Positions 1 to 12,589 of a stretch of DNA of 64,000 bases are shown here, piece by piece (within the stretch, counting starts at the first letter, position 1; every line of letters starts with the position of its first letter). The notes below the pieces were generated by a model, which was given only the letters and a program-made list of their open reading frames with translations, was not told the origin of the DNA and searched no databases. The stretch lies in assembly GCA_036365515.1 (NCBI GenBank), contig CM070874.1:113195235-113259234 (forward strand). The letters are read 5' to 3'. The stretch is from Torymus aiolomorphi. Lineage: Eukaryota; Arthropoda; Insecta; Hymenoptera; Torymidae. Position numbers and translations under genes: made by a program.

Positions 1-1778
1 GAACGGAACTCTCGTCGTGTATATGTGTATAGATATATTATGCGTGTATGTGGGCATGTAGCCGCGTGCGTATATAGACGCCACGGACTATGTGTACTAA
101 CGCGCACACATAGCGTCATGTACCGGGTATCCCACGAAAATATCATGCGGATAGCGGGGGGTTTTCAGGCTTAATTGGTGGTGTTGTGCAATTGAATGGC
201 TCATTACGGTTGTGGAAAATGTGTATAGAAAAAGTGGTAGAGGACGAATAAAATGCGCATACGTTTCAAACTATTGCTTAAACGGTGATCAGATTGAGAA
301 GAGGAAAAACATTTCAAACGCTGCTTGCATATACATTTGCTTTATACGCCCGCAGGGGGAAGTAACCGGTCGCGAGAAAAACAGTAGTGTGTGCTGGTAT
401 CAATTATCATATGTGGAATATTTAACACCTCGGCGGGCTTGGCGTTAGTGTAGTAATCAAAGAATTGAATAAATGCATAGGATGAAAAGGCATATATTCA
501 GATTTCTTTGAATAATCAAAGGAATCGCTCTTTGTCTGGCATATAAATCTTGCAATTCATCAATTACAAAGGAGCGGGTTTCCTTTCGGATCGTCAATAT
601 TTAAATGAGCATATTTTTAAAACTTTTTTTTTTTCAAATGCTTAAATATGGATGGATCATTTTTGCATATCCCGAAGCTACCTCAGTATCTTGATTCTGA
701 GGAATCCGAGAAAATTCAGGAAATTCTCCAACCTGACGTTAATAATTATCGAATAAACATAATTCCACCGCACTGCAGGAAAATGCCCGCAAAAGTCAGA
801 ACTCCAGGCTGAATCGCAACAACCAAGTATGAATTTCACCGTAAACACGCGGAAACTGAGAGAGAGTGCGCAGCAATTTCATATACACGTCTCTAAACCC
901 TTTTGACGCTACAGACAGCAAGCACAAAGGTTCCGGTAGCGGCGAAAAAAGGAATTCGCTGGCATTCTCCACGCGCGGCTGCCGCTGCCGAGAATTAAGT
1001 TACGCAACGATGTGAAATGCAACATTGAAGAATGTTTTTGAGCGAAGTTCGGGGGTAGAGCCGAGCGGAATTTTTCGTGCGAGGCGTTAAATTTGCGCCC
1101 GCCCGCGCCTTTTAAGAAATTTAATTTTGCAAAATACTTCAAGTGCCTCGTCGCGGTGGTTCGCCCGCTCCGGAGTGTTAACAAAGTTATCCCCACTACG
1201 GAGAACGGAGGAACTTGAATTCGCAGAAAGAGTTGTTATACTCGCTTTTGAATAGTGTAAATATTTAGCTTACATGGCTCTTTTTTCAAGGATGGTATCT
1301 TCTAATCCCTTGGAAATTGATTAAATTGTAATGCGGAAAGATGCTGGGAATGTTCTTTCGACAACGATCGGATTACTTATTATCAGGAGGGCCGTATAGG
1401 CATGGATAATAAATTGTTGAATTATCTTTGATTAAGCAAGAATTGAAGAAGAATGTCTTTACAGATCATATCGATTGAAAATACCTTAACGAGCATGCAG
1501 TAAAGAATTCGTTATAGTTGAATACTTGAACGTATAGTTATCTGTAATAATAGATCTATCGTTATTCGTATACTCGTATGCTCTATCGGAGTATGTAAAA
1601 TATAATTTACAGTTATTTTGATTTTCCTAAGCGTAGTTTCTATTAGCGGTGCCTCGAACCCATACATTACACTCAAACTTCATTGTTAGAGAATTCGAAA
1701 CCTTTGCTTGAAATACTATACGTACTGAATTCTAACAATTTAAAGTGCAATAAATTCCTCACTCCCGGAATCTGACCG
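1..1778. other. Non-coding DNA, no gene seen
   Basis: The first 130 bases are a CG/GT-rich core-like stretch with repeated GTGTAT and GCGCG words. The rest is mixed, moderately AT-rich DNA. Open frames here are short and have no recognisable motif or codon structure. Nothing repeat-like is obvious, apart from GAGAGAGTG at about 860 and CpG-rich DNA at about 950-1110. Confidence 0.5.
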
Positions 1779-1926
1779 CCTGCTGGAAATCGTCCATTTT
1801 TTGCCCATTTGTGAAACGATTTTTCTCCCATTTTCTAGCCATTTAATGGCGAGTTGACCGAAATCGCTAGAAAATGGGAGAAAAATCGTTTCACAAATGA
1901 GAGAAAAATTGACGATTTCTACGAGG
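1779..1926. mobile_element. Short palindromic MITE-like element (CCCTGGTAGAAAT family, internally deleted)
   Basis: The two halves are inverted copies. The left half reads CCTGCTGGAAATCGTCC and then GAAACGATTTTTCTCCCAT; the right half carries the complementary words ATGGGAGAAAAATCGTTTC and GACGATTTCTACGAGG. The tips resemble those of the three longer elements at 4.0, 29.1 and 34.2 kb, which also carry the word AAACGATTTTT. I infer a deletion derivative of that family. It has no coding capacity, and no clear target duplication is visible. Confidence 0.65.
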
Positions 1927-2039
1927 TAAATTATACATTTTACTTCAGTTTGCTTATAATTTCTCTCCCTAAAAAAGTATAACCTTATCCAAAATCTTTT
2001 CGACAATATATCTCGAATTTTTCATAAACTTTTTTTCCA

Positions 2040-2830
2040 CCAATAACATTCATTCACAACCATCTCGAAAATATCGTCGCGGCAATTTAAACCTCTCCCC
2101 AACTGCAAACTGAATTTCCCCCTTTTTCTATCCTCAAGAATTTTCCTTATAGACTCATGCTCCTACGTACGTACGTACGTATAGAGCGGCAGTGAATTCC
2201 CAAGTACCGCGGTGGCGTTACGGCGATAACCACGTCCACATTCGCATCCGAGAACTTGGCTCTCTTACAAATAGAAGTGCACAATCGCCCGGAAGGCACA
2301 GAGAAGGAAGGGGCGATGCAAAGTGTACCTGCACTCGCGGAAAAGCAAGAAGTGAGAGAGAGTGAGAGGGAAGAAGGAACATCCTCGGAGAAGAGATCCT
2401 TTCTCGCCGGGGCGAGCCTTAATTGAATCTTGCTCGTTCAATTAGAAATTCAAATTCGCATCGTCGTCCGCGCGCGCGCGCTCGCGAGAGTCGTCGCGGA
2501 ACGGTCAGTAGCTTTTTCCATTTCCTCCCGTACGTGCACAGCGCGTATCTTCTTCTTCTTCTTCTATATACTTCTTCTCCTTCCGAGGGGCCGTAACCCC
2601 GAGGCTTTTAATTGAAATCGGCACGGCGAGTGTGTATGTGTAAGAGAGTGTGAGTGTATTCGTATAGGATAGACTTAGGAGAATCTATATGCGGGGGGGG
2701 GGGGGGGAGGTTTTCGATTTTCGGTAATCAGTTCGCCTGAATTTTACATTTTCCCGCGGTGTGAGGGGACGGGCAAGAGGATTATTTGCTCCTGTATATA
2801 GCTTGTAAATCCGTTCGCCCAGTAGTTGCA
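2040..2830. other. Skew-switch unit
   Basis: The left arm (about 2040-2130) is C/A-rich with CTCTCCCC and CCCCC runs. The core holds CG alternation (about 2470-2485) and TTC runs (2550-2580). The right arm (2620-2830) is G/T-rich with GTGTGTATGTG words and a G15 run. Confidence 0.55.
2693..2707 (+). repeat. Poly-G tract (G15)
   Basis: An uninterrupted run of 15 G lies in the G-rich right arm of the surrounding unit. Such a run could form G-quadruplex or triplex structure, and its length may be affected by assembly error. Confidence 0.85.
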
Positions 2831-3399
2831 TATAATGAATATTTTAGCGGGTAAAAGAAGTCGTCGACGCCGCGTGGATATTCAAATTATGAGCTTTCGC
2901 CTGTTTGGCGAATTCGCGATTATAACATCGGCTCGAATTTCGTGTTCCGAAAGAATGAATGTCTTGGTTCGGTCGGGTTTCATTATATTCCGCGCGAGAG
3001 GGAAGTAGGTGCGCTGCACGTGCACTTGAAACTTTTTGGGTAGAAATAATGCGCAGAGAGCGCTAAACTCTTTTTCCCGGGCGAAATTCTCCCCCTCTCG
3101 CGTAATCGAGTAAATTTTCGTTCTCGCTCGAGCGATAATTACTCTAATTATAATGGAAAGCCTTTTAAATGCGAAATTTCCGTTTCAAAACCTACTACTC
3201 CGCTGCAGGGGCGCCTTTTTGCGCGCAAAATTTTAAAGCGGGGAATGCTTTGTTGATGAATTAATTGCATTTTTTGCCGGTTAATTCGGCTGCTATAAAG
3301 ATGTCACGCTAATTTAACGAATTAAGACATTATGTCATGGTGGATTTAATTGTTCTGAAAAAAAGCCTAGTGGAATATAAATACAATGCTAATATTTTC
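2831..3399. other. Non-coding DNA, no gene seen
   Basis: Balanced base composition with scattered CpG. No long frame, inverted repeat or microsatellite stands out. Confidence 0.45.
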
Positions 3400-4020
3400 T
3401 TTGTTCCATCTGCAACACAATCATTGCTACTTTATCAACAATTAGCTTCTTAATGCTATATACCTATCCTTAGAAAAACTTACTCCTTTTACATAACTTC
3501 CGGCGAGCCACGACCTTACGTAACCGTTTTCATTCCCAATATTCATCGTCCATACACCCATTTCCTCCCAACAACCGCCATCGTCTCGTCTTGTTTGCCT
3601 CAATCTCCGATCAACTCCCGGCTAATTTCGCGAATCCTCTCGCAATTACCAGCGAAATATCGCCGCGCAATTAGCCGCGCGCTGGCTTCCGACCTTTCGT
3701 GCAACCTCTCTTCTCCCCTTCCCTTCAGAAAAGTGATTTCATTTACATCGTAAAAGTGCGGGCGCGCTAGCCGTAAAACTTTTTCGATTTCCGACGCTGC
3801 TGAATTTTGTGCGCGCCGCTTTCTTTTTTAGCCCCCGGGGTTAGTTCCCCCGTGTGATCTACCCTGCGCGCGCGCGCAATGAACGTATGTCGCCCGGCAT
3901 TATCATAGTTTCGAGCGCGGACGAGTGTAAAAATCCTGGCGGGAGAGGGGTTTTTAATAAAAGTTACCGCGAGAGGGAGAGAGAAAGAGAGGCTGCGACA
4001 CATCGTTACGGTCACCAGCG
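3400..4020. other. Skew-switch unit, right arm displaced by an insertion
   Basis: The C/A-rich arm at 3470-3720 includes CATACACCCATTTCCTCCC. The core at 3750-4010 is CpG-rich with CGCGCGCGC at about 3870 and GAGAGGGAGAGAGAAAGAG at 3970-3990. The expected G/T-rich arm is absent because a MITE-like element begins at 4049. Confidence 0.5.
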
Positions 4021-4048
4021 TTTGTGCATATAACTAAAGCCAGACTGA

Positions 4049-4648
4049 CCCTGGTGGAGATCCAAAACATTTTATAATTAATAACTGACCATTTATATTA
4101 GAAACTTGCTATAAAATAGGAATTTCTCTTGCCCAGTTTCTAGTTCCCAATGAAACGCTTTTTCTCCTATTATTTGGCCATTTAATAGATTGAAAAATAG
4201 AATGAGTTTTTCAAAGACAAGCTACAAAGGAGACAAGCTACAAAGCACAAGCTTGTTCTTGAGTATTTTAAAGGTATTAAAACTGATCAGTTTCTTTGTC
4301 TGGAAATGGCTAGTAGAAGGCTTGCTGTTATGACAAGGAGTAAAAGAGACAGAATGAGTCGGAGAAACAAAAGTTTTACTGAATTATTCATAGAATGAGT
4401 ACAACAAATGATTTATTAATTAATGTTATTTATTTATATTTTGGTAAGTCATCCAATGCACTTTAATGCTCTTTGATCAAAGATAAAATCAGTAAGTAAA
4501 TCAAATACGAATATTTTGTTGTTACGCCAATCTAAGAAATAGGCAAATAATGGTCGAAAAATCGTTTCATCATAGCGATTAATTAGCCAGTTTTACTAGC
4601 TATTTTCTAACTTCTTAGCCATTTCATATAGATGAATTTCTATCCCTG
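4049..4648 (+). mobile_element. Non-autonomous inverted-repeat element, copy 1 of the CCCTGGTAGAAAT family
   Basis: This roughly 600 bp AT-rich element begins CCCTGGTGGAGATCC. Its right end has a diverged partner of the CCCTGGTAGAAAT tip. It matches the element at 29098-29674 over its whole length in inverted orientation; shared words include AAAACATTTTATAA, GAACAAGCTTG, TGTCATAACAGCAAGCC and AAATAGCTAGTAAAACTGG. There is no intact frame. It was probably mobilised by a transposase encoded elsewhere. The right boundary is uncertain by a few bases. Confidence 0.75.
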
Positions 4649-5139
4649 GTGAATAAGGAAATTCGGTCTTTAAAGCTGGATGGAAATGGGCCAGCAGTTT
4701 GCTTAAATTTTTTTACATTGAATGCAAAAAATCTTGATTGGCTTGTTTTATATAAAACTAATTAATTTTAATATTGCTGGGATTTTCATGATTCTACTCA
4801 TTTCTTTCAAGGTTCACTTTTGAGCTGTTAGAAGATTATACGTTTTTCATTTTTCAAATTTAAAATTTTCCACTGCGATGCAAACTTGCAATAATCAAAT
4901 TAAATTTAGCATTCCAAAAAGTTACATACATTATGTTTTGATAGATTATGCATTATAAATTATTACAAAATATTAAGAATTTGAGAGCTTTATATATCTT
5001 TCGGCTTAACAATTCATCTTCTCACTACTCGCACAATATTCCTGATATATTACCAAAGGGTTTAGCTGATTACAACGTGGAATTTGATTATTACAGGCTA
5101 CGCATACGTAAGGTACTCGCGCCTCTAAACCTGTAACGC
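4649..5139. other. AT-rich DNA, no gene seen
   Basis: AT-rich sequence with short A and T runs. A 62-codon open frame (4948-5136) has no recognisable motif and is not called. Confidence 0.45.
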
Positions 5140-6480
5140 GTGCGTCTGCGTACGCAACATAGACACTCGCACACGTATGTATATATACTTAGATATAGTT
5201 CTCTTTGTTGCTTGATTGCTAACGCGCCTTCGCCGGCTCGCTCGCGCTTATAAAGCTAGATAGCAAGTCCGAGTGTAACGTACAAATTGGATATTGCGCG
5301 CAATTTGCGAAACAATACCGCGATTACCGGGCCATGCATAGTAAATTAACTAATAATAGAATATATAACCAGTAGAATCCTCAACCTCTGCGGCGGCCGC
5401 TCTATTACCGTGCCTCTATAATAATTATAGAATGGTAATAAGAAAATAAATCAATTTTTAATGAGCATCAAGAATTTATGGGTATTATTCGCATGCCGCG
5501 CGTCTTGGATTCAATAACCGTGAAAATTTCTGTAATACACGCTTGCGACGAAAAGAAAGAAAATAGCCTATCGATCGCGCATATAGCGGAAAATTTTAAT
5601 TGCGCTCGCTCGCTTGCTCAATGAGTCACGGTTGCTGTCGCGCGCGTGATATATCACTCGGGAGATGACAGTATGCGGAATGCGCGCGCACTCAAGATGC
5701 AGCTTGCCATTACAATAATAATAGAGAGAAAAGCAATGCGCAGATAGTTTTTATTGCGACATCCGCGGTTCGTCTTTACCTCTCTCTCTTTCTCTCTAAC
5801 AAAGCATGACTCACACTCCCACTGAGCGTTTTCCGAATCACAGTAAATCATCGCAAAGCCTCTATACACACAAACACACATATATTCGCATGGTATGCAG
5901 CAGCAAAACAACAGGGAGTGACAGTTCAAGTGTGAAACTCTCGACGCGGTCCTTCGCTCCATCGGCTCGCTTCGCGCTGCAGTGAATATCACTTACAATA
6001 ACAACAACAACGTAAGCGGCGGCGGCAAAAAACACTGCAGCGTTATATATGCCACTATACCGCTTCGTACGCGAGTGAACGAGCGATCGCGAGATGTCCC
6101 ACGCGCGAGGTGTACACGCGCGCGCGAGCGCAGAGAGTAATAATAATATGCAAAGAGCCAGCTAGGCTGCGAACGTGAGTCACAAGCGCCGGTCTAATTA
6201 GCGATTATGTCGCGCGCGCGCGGATCGATTCGCGTGGGAGCGGAAGCGCGCGCGCACACGCGAGCAAGTATTATATACACATATATATACACGTGCACAC
6301 ACGCGGAGTGTTTTTTTTCCTCTCTTGCGCTCGTTTTTTGCTGTTGTTTGATCGGGCACGAGGTTGTTTTTAGCCCTCGTGCAAGAGAGAGTTCGTTGCG
6401 CCTTGTAGATGGAAGCAGCGTTGTTATGGATTGTTAAACTCGTGTGGGTGTGTGTATGTGTATTGGTTCCGGTGTAATAA
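5140..6480. other. Long CpG/CG-alternating core with G/T right arm
   Basis: The stretch is dense in CGCGCG words (5640, 6110-6130, 6205-6260), TATATA words and a TCTCTCTC tract at about 5780. It ends in a G/T-rich arm (6430-6480, GTGTGGGTGTGTGTATGTG). It looks like one large unit or two fused units, and its left arm is weak. Confidence 0.4.
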
Positions 6481-7009
6481 AGTGTGTACTTGCGCTTATA
6501 TAAAGGCTTTTTGCCACGTTATCTGGAGCAATCGTATCCAAGATTTTATTTCAGTTAAAGGGATCGTAGTAATGTGCGTATATTTGTGATAAGATTATCG
6601 ATAAACAGTAAAATAAAATGAGTGTTTTGTTAGTTTTTATTATTATGTGTCTTCTTATCAGTCTATTAAATTACCATTAGAGGAGTTAAAGTGGAGCTTA
6701 TAATAAACCGCGTAAAAAGAGTATATAATGATAAGGTTATAGTGGCGATGTAAAAAGGAGACGTTTAATATCTGCTCTGATAAACCGAACGCTTAATTTA
6801 TGTGAGAGAGTGGCAAAAAGATCATTAGTATTAGTCACATTAACGTTGTTAGCATTATTAGCATAATCTTATATTAGCCGCACATTCCTCGTATGACACA
6901 TTAATAGACCTATCCGCACGCACACGGGTAGTGTTGAATCTCTAATAAAGATGATTAAAATTTTTCTATATATATACGCTACCACATCCATCTGACATTC
7001 AATCTTTCC
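6481..7009. other. AT-rich DNA, no gene seen
   Basis: Mostly AT-rich with TTAGCATTATTAGCAT-type short repeats near 6850. No coding or structured feature is supported. Confidence 0.4.
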
Positions 7010-7600
7010 CAATAATAACTATTGCAACTTATCACATTAACCATATTCACACAAATTTATATCCCCGGCACCAATCGGCTCTCCGCAACCCGCAACCTCT
7101 CCTTGTAAATCAATCAATTAGGCCCCATCTCTCGTTTTCTTCTCCCTCTCGCTACGACGACGACCGGCGTGACGTCACCGCGCCGATCACGCGCGCACCT
7201 GCGCAATCGCTCGACCGGCCGTTCGGTGTATATATATATATTGTACACACTTGCACACTGATACGCTTCGCCGACTCATCGCGTTCGACTGTATACCGCG
7301 CGATGATCTCAGGCCTCGGGCACGCTGTGGAAAACACGGATCGAGAGTGAACGTAAATTGTTTTTTCATTTCTGAAATGTGGGTTAAGCGGCGTGAGGCC
7401 GCTATGGTGCAATAACGGTTGCTGCTGCTCTGCGCCTGGTTTTCGAGTTTAGGAGGATGATGATGACGATGATGTGCCTTTTGTTGCAGGTGACGGGCGA
7501 ATGATTTATGCATGTAGTGAGCTGTGAAGTTGAGGAAAAGAGTTTTATCATCGGCGTGAATCGAATGCAGGTGTTTTTTTTTGTGAGATCGGTTGATTCA
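7010..7600. other. Skew-switch unit
   Basis: The C/A arm at 7010-7150 includes CCGCAACCCGCAACCTCTCC. The CpG-rich core at 7150-7330 carries a TATATATATATA run at 7228-7240. The G/T arm at 7330-7590 includes GGAGGATGATGATGACG. Confidence 0.6.
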
Positions 7601-8039
7601 TAGAGCCTCGAAGCTTCTTTCCGTTTGTAATAATAAACTTATTCGCCTTGCTCGGGGAGTAGGAAGTGTTTTCAATTTTGAAAGTTTAGTCCTAGCTGTT
7701 TGCGTTATCTGAAGGAACGATTTATTAAGCGCGTGATAGTGGTACAGATTGCCGCACGACTTAATTAAGTTGGGCGGAAGGAAAAAACGCAAAGCGATGG
7801 TTTTTAATCAGAAAAAGTGATTTTTTCGAAGGCACGCCACACTTTTACGAGCGAAACTCATTTGTTTTAATAAATGAGCTCAGGATAGTTATGATTAAGT
7901 TACGCTTTTACGAGGAGCCGCTAAGTCAAGTTTAAAAAGTTTCGCGCTTTTACGAGCATTAAGTGCGGCGGTAAAATTAAAAAATAGATATATATATATA
8001 TATATTAAAGTTTCTTTTAGCACGTAATTACGCGCAGCC

Positions 8040-9010
8040 CTGCGTTACGCGGCGCCTTAATGTTCATTAAAACATCATCATTGTTCGAATCTCAATCTTA
8101 ACCTTCACCTTTGTATACCTCGTAAATCATAAAATCCATTTGGATGACGTCGGGATTTCAGGTACGCGCAATACAAAGACATTGCGTTTCTTCATCTCCG
8201 CCGATCACTCGCGCGGTAATCTTTTTTTTTTCCTCAAAACAACAACCACCGCGACTATTAATGAACCGTCATCTTGCGAAAGGACCGTAGTTCGCGGTTT
8301 CCACATTATCCAGTCATTTTCCGGACAGCCGGGACACGAGCGCCATGAGTCATCATCATCATCATCGTTTCTCTGCCCCGTCGTAACAGTTACATATACC
8401 CAACGTAAAAATCGAATTACCCGCGGCCTTGGCTGCGGAAAAACTAACGGATCGAGCGCTGACGCGGATGTAACTATTCGGTGTACAGACCCTTGAATAT
8501 GCATGCGCGCAAGTGCGCGGGAGACTGTACACTGTGCTGCCGGAGGACGCGATTACGCAAGACATTTGGCGAAACACGTAACGGCTGTTAGCACGTGCAG
8601 AAGGTTTTTTTCTTTTTTTCTTTTTCTCCTCTTCGCGTTGTCGTTTCGGTGACAACGACAGCGACGACAAGTGTACTTACTGTTTTTCCCTTTCAGCGTG
8701 CGGCACGAGAGCTAATTGCGCGATAATAAGAAAAGTACGTTCGCCTTACTCGTCTCTTTCGAAACGTATATCCTCGACGTCGTTCCCAGCGTTATTTACG
8801 CGAACGCGCGAAAAATAACAGATTTACCGACTGATTTATTTGTAGGTCGCGATGTATTCTGTTCTCTGCGTCTGTGTGATGTGTGGAAAAAATACGCGCG
8901 CGTATATATATGCATGAGAATGCATTTCAGTAATATTTTAAAGCCGGAGAAGGTGTTAGCCCGTTAAATTTATCGCCGGCGAGGGTATATATCTTTATAT
9001 ATGAAAAATT
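8040..9010. other. Skew-switch unit (weaker arms)
   Basis: The C/A arm at 8060-8130 leads into a long core (8140-8930) with a CATCATCATCATCATC tract at 8347-8364 and many CGCG words. The right arm at 8930-9010 is short. A TTTTTCCCTTTCAG acceptor-like string ends at 8696 with no convincing exon after it. Confidence 0.4.
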
Positions 9011-9359
9011 GAATACACGTGAATGGGAATGTTATCTCGCGTGGAAATTGAAAGATAATAGCTCGCCGCGCGCGCACTATGCAATTTATTTGGACTGACA
9101 ATTACCCGCGCGCGAATGTTATCCGCTCCGCGCGCGCATAGAAAGGAATATCAGATATAATTATCGGCTGGAATGTTGTTGTATTATTTTAATTATTAAA
9201 AATTCTAGTAATCTGCCGACCGAGGATGTAATCCTGCGAGGTTCATTAGATCGTTAATTATCGGGTACGAATATATATAAATATGTAAAAATCGTTTCCC
9301 AATCGGTCTCTCGAATATCCTTTGTGGCGATCGGTTTCTGAGCAAGTGAGACGTGGTTT

Positions 9360-10350
9360 TAGACAGCGATTAACCATTATATAACAATTTCAGTCAAACT
9401 ACCAAGTTCTTAGCCATCAATAATAATTGAGCTTCTTCTAAGGCCAAACCGCTTTACAAAACGCTGGCATTTTTGTAATCAAAATAGTTCATTGTCGCGC
9501 GATACCTATCAATTACGCTCGACTGCCGCACGCACACAGACACGAACGCCATTTCTAAACTTTCCGGTTCATTCAGTCCCAATTCGAGCAAAAACTCGCT
9601 ATCGCGCTAACAATTCGCGAAAAAAACTCAAAAAAAAAAAACAACATCGCCACATCACACTACTGTACTACTGCTACGACCGCACAACCGGAGCTCGGCA
9701 ATTTGCATTCTCTTGCGAAACCGCGTCCCGTTGACGCTTATTCGCGCGGGGCTTTAGCTAAATTGACCAACCTGTCGGAATGCGAACGGCCGCTAATTAA
9801 CTCGTACCTACGAACGTCATCGTCGCGATCCTTCGATATTGTCCGCTTTTCTTCCACGCGCTTTACATAACGCGCGAAGATATAAGAAGGAGTGTCTGTT
9901 TGCCTGTGTATATACGTTTGTGTCAAGATAGCGCTGGAATGCCTGGGAATTCGCGTGCAGCAGCAGCAGCCGCGGCTTTTGATTTTTCGACGCGCGCGGT
10001 CGTAAATTTCGCCGCGTAATGGTTGAGGGATTGAATGTTTATTGGAATTCCGCGAGGGGCAGGAGTAGGGGTATTAAATGGTCGTTATTATCGGGGCGTG
10101 TTATTGGCCAGCGTGTGCGCGCGCGCTCAAGAGGCAGAACGAGGGAGATGGGTGTAATGGACGCGTATAATGTATGTATGGGGATGGCTGCTATGATGCT
10201 CGATTGTAAAGTTCGTGGGTGGATTATGTCGTAGGTTAAATAAAGTTTAATTGTTTTTCGCTGATGGGGGTATTCGATAGGAGAGCCGTAGTGGGTTTGT
10301 TTTATACGGTAATAAAACGGGTATACGTGTATGGGTTACTATGGTATATG
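9360..10350. other. Skew-switch unit
   Basis: The C/A arm at 9380-9720 includes an A12 run and CAACATCGCCACATCACAC. The core at 9740-10015 has CAGCAGCAGCAGC (9958-9970). The G/T arm at 10018-10350 is almost free of C runs. Confidence 0.6.
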
Positions 10351-10599
10351 GATTTTGTATTAATATTTGCTCGCGAAATAGTGGGAGTTGTAAAATAATA
10401 TTGAAAAACCTTGATGTCTTTCGTGTCCTCGAACGTCTCGTAAAGATGGATAATATTTATTCTTATACTTTATATTCTTACATATTTTATACGAAAATAA
10501 TGCAATAAGAATATTATATTCAATAAAAAATAACTCTTCGTATAATCCGCAACGTCCAAATGTAAGCGCAGCAATCCAGAAAATATCTGTATTCATCCC

Positions 10600-11560
10600 G
10601 CAACCAAGACATCCCCGCGGGTGAAACTACGTTCTCATTAAAATGTACATTATTCTATTACTTTTCATTACCGACAATTGCTTTATAAGTACACGGATCG
10701 CGGCCGAAAAAGGCCAACAGACGGGCAACATCTGAATAACATTAAATACAGCGAATTACCGTTCAAATTGTGAGTTATTCCACCTCTCGTACAACACGTA
10801 CATCATATATACATCGCCGCGGCTAAGTCGCGTCTTCCTTTTGCCAGAGCGCGCGCGCGCTATTCCTCATTCCTTTATCTCCGTTATAATGGCCTCCCTG
10901 CCTCCTTTAAGACTCCACACGTACACATACATCCACACACACGTTCACGGCTTGATTTACCGGGGGAGGACGACTCGCCCTGTACGCTTTTATCTGCTCT
11001 CTTCGCTCGCGGGAATTATCCGCGACTGTATTATACGGATATTTTTCGGGAGGGACAAGAGACTACGACGACAACGACAAAAAAAGCCTATGTGTATGTG
11101 TGTGTGTCTATAGTTTTTTTATTATTATTCTTCTTTTTTATGGCGAGGGTGTGCGTATATACTCGGCGAGGTACAAATCATTTTAAGCGCGTTCGCTCGC
11201 TCACGCGGGGGCTTCTTATACGTGTATATATATCGGGAACGGGTTTATTATGCGGAGTGGGAGAGGAAGAGGCGATAATTTCGCCGGGTTTATGCAAATG
11301 CCGGACGCGCGCGCGAGCGAGCGCTGCAAGCCCCGCGCGGCAGATCTTGTTTTACAAATTGAAAGGGAATCGGCTTTCTATGCCGTCGCCGCCGCGACGG
11401 TGCTGGTGACATAATAACCCCCGGGATTTTTCGTGTCTCTCGTGTGAGGCGAGGGACCGAGATATATATTTTGCGGATGGTATTGTGCAGGTATTCTTTG
11501 TTGGTATGTGTTGGTAAAGGCAGTTCGGTGAATTATTCATATAGTGTGCGTTATAAAATA
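10600..11560. other. Skew-switch unit
   Basis: The C/A arm at 10600-10830 runs into a core with CG alternation at 10850-10860 and 11305-11320, plus ACACACAC/GTGTGTGT words. The G/T arm spans 11440-11560. Open frames through the core are low-complexity and not called. Confidence 0.5.
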
Positions 11561-11829
11561 TTAAAGGAATGATTATAATTTTTAAGTGGTATTCGTAGAT
11601 GGCATAATGTATGGTTCTGACGCAAATGAAGCCTGGCAGGTTAGGCTTATGGTTTGCTGAATTAAGTTGCGAATATAGAGAAGAAAGTTTATTAGGCAAA
11701 GTTTTTTTTTACCCGAAGTTTCAGTGTTTAGAACTGATCAGAGCTTATTTCACATCTGTATTTTGCATTCAATGTATAATAGATAATCAATTATTAATTC
11801 ATTTTCAGCGCATTGTAGTTTTCGAACTT

Positions 11830-12480
11830 TTAAATTTACCATTTAAAGTTATACCGATCCAACCGCCATCCGCACCCACCCCTCCCTAACAATTTAATCC
11901 AGCTTTATTTTCTATTCCTTTCTCCCTCCCTAACTCCCTCACTCTACAAATACCCTCGTTTGCCTTCTCTGCAGCGCGGCGCGCGCGACTCTCCCCCGAG
12001 CTTACATAACGGCGCTCGAGCGGCAACCACCTGCGGCCTGCATTGTACGCTCGCTCTCTTCGTCTTTGCGCGTCTCCCCCTCCTCGCACATACACACACA
12101 CATAGATGTACATCTTTATGGCACCGCATCTCGCGCGATCGCGCCACAATTTCCATTTTTAGCGCGCGACATAAATAGACGCGCGTCGCCGTCCGTTTTC
12201 TATTCGATAAAAAAATAAAGAAGAAGGAAAAAAGATCATTGCTCGATTATTAACGGGATGGAAAATGAGAGCTGCGCTGTATGGGGGAGGCTGATTATCG
12301 CCGAAGAGGTCGACGAACCGTATCGGGGATATGCGAGGAGGTGGAGGAGGAGGATTTTTTAGTTTAGATATACAAGGGGGGGGGGAGTATATGGAGTGTA
12401 GGAGTGCTTTGAAGTGCTCGTTTGAAATGAACGATGATGATGCTGTGTTGGGGGTGATGTTTGTTTAATTTTAGCGATTT
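11830..12480. other. Skew-switch unit
   Basis: The C/A arm at 11850-11960 includes CCGCACCCACCCCTCCC. The CpG core at 11970-12190 has ACACACACACA at about 12092. The G/T arm at 12240-12480 includes GGAGGTGGAGGAGGAGG and a GGGGGGGGG run at about 12377. Confidence 0.65.
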
Positions 12481-12589
12481 GTTAATGAGTCCCTTTTTTG
12501 CCGTAGCAGCGGTTCGTTAAAGGATTTTCCTTTAGCTGCGCGCGCGCGAACGTTCTATATTTATAACGCGTTATTAAGTGCATCATTAA

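Noticed and set aside
7475..7500. TTTTGTTGCAG|GTGACG as a ratchet point
   Set aside because: The donor half is weak and there is no nearby GTAAGT, unlike the 22.5 and 36.5 kb sites.
8640..8760. Acceptor-like TTTTTCCCTTTCAG at 8683-8696
   Set aside because: No convincing donor or conserved coding follows; common by chance in T/C-rich DNA.
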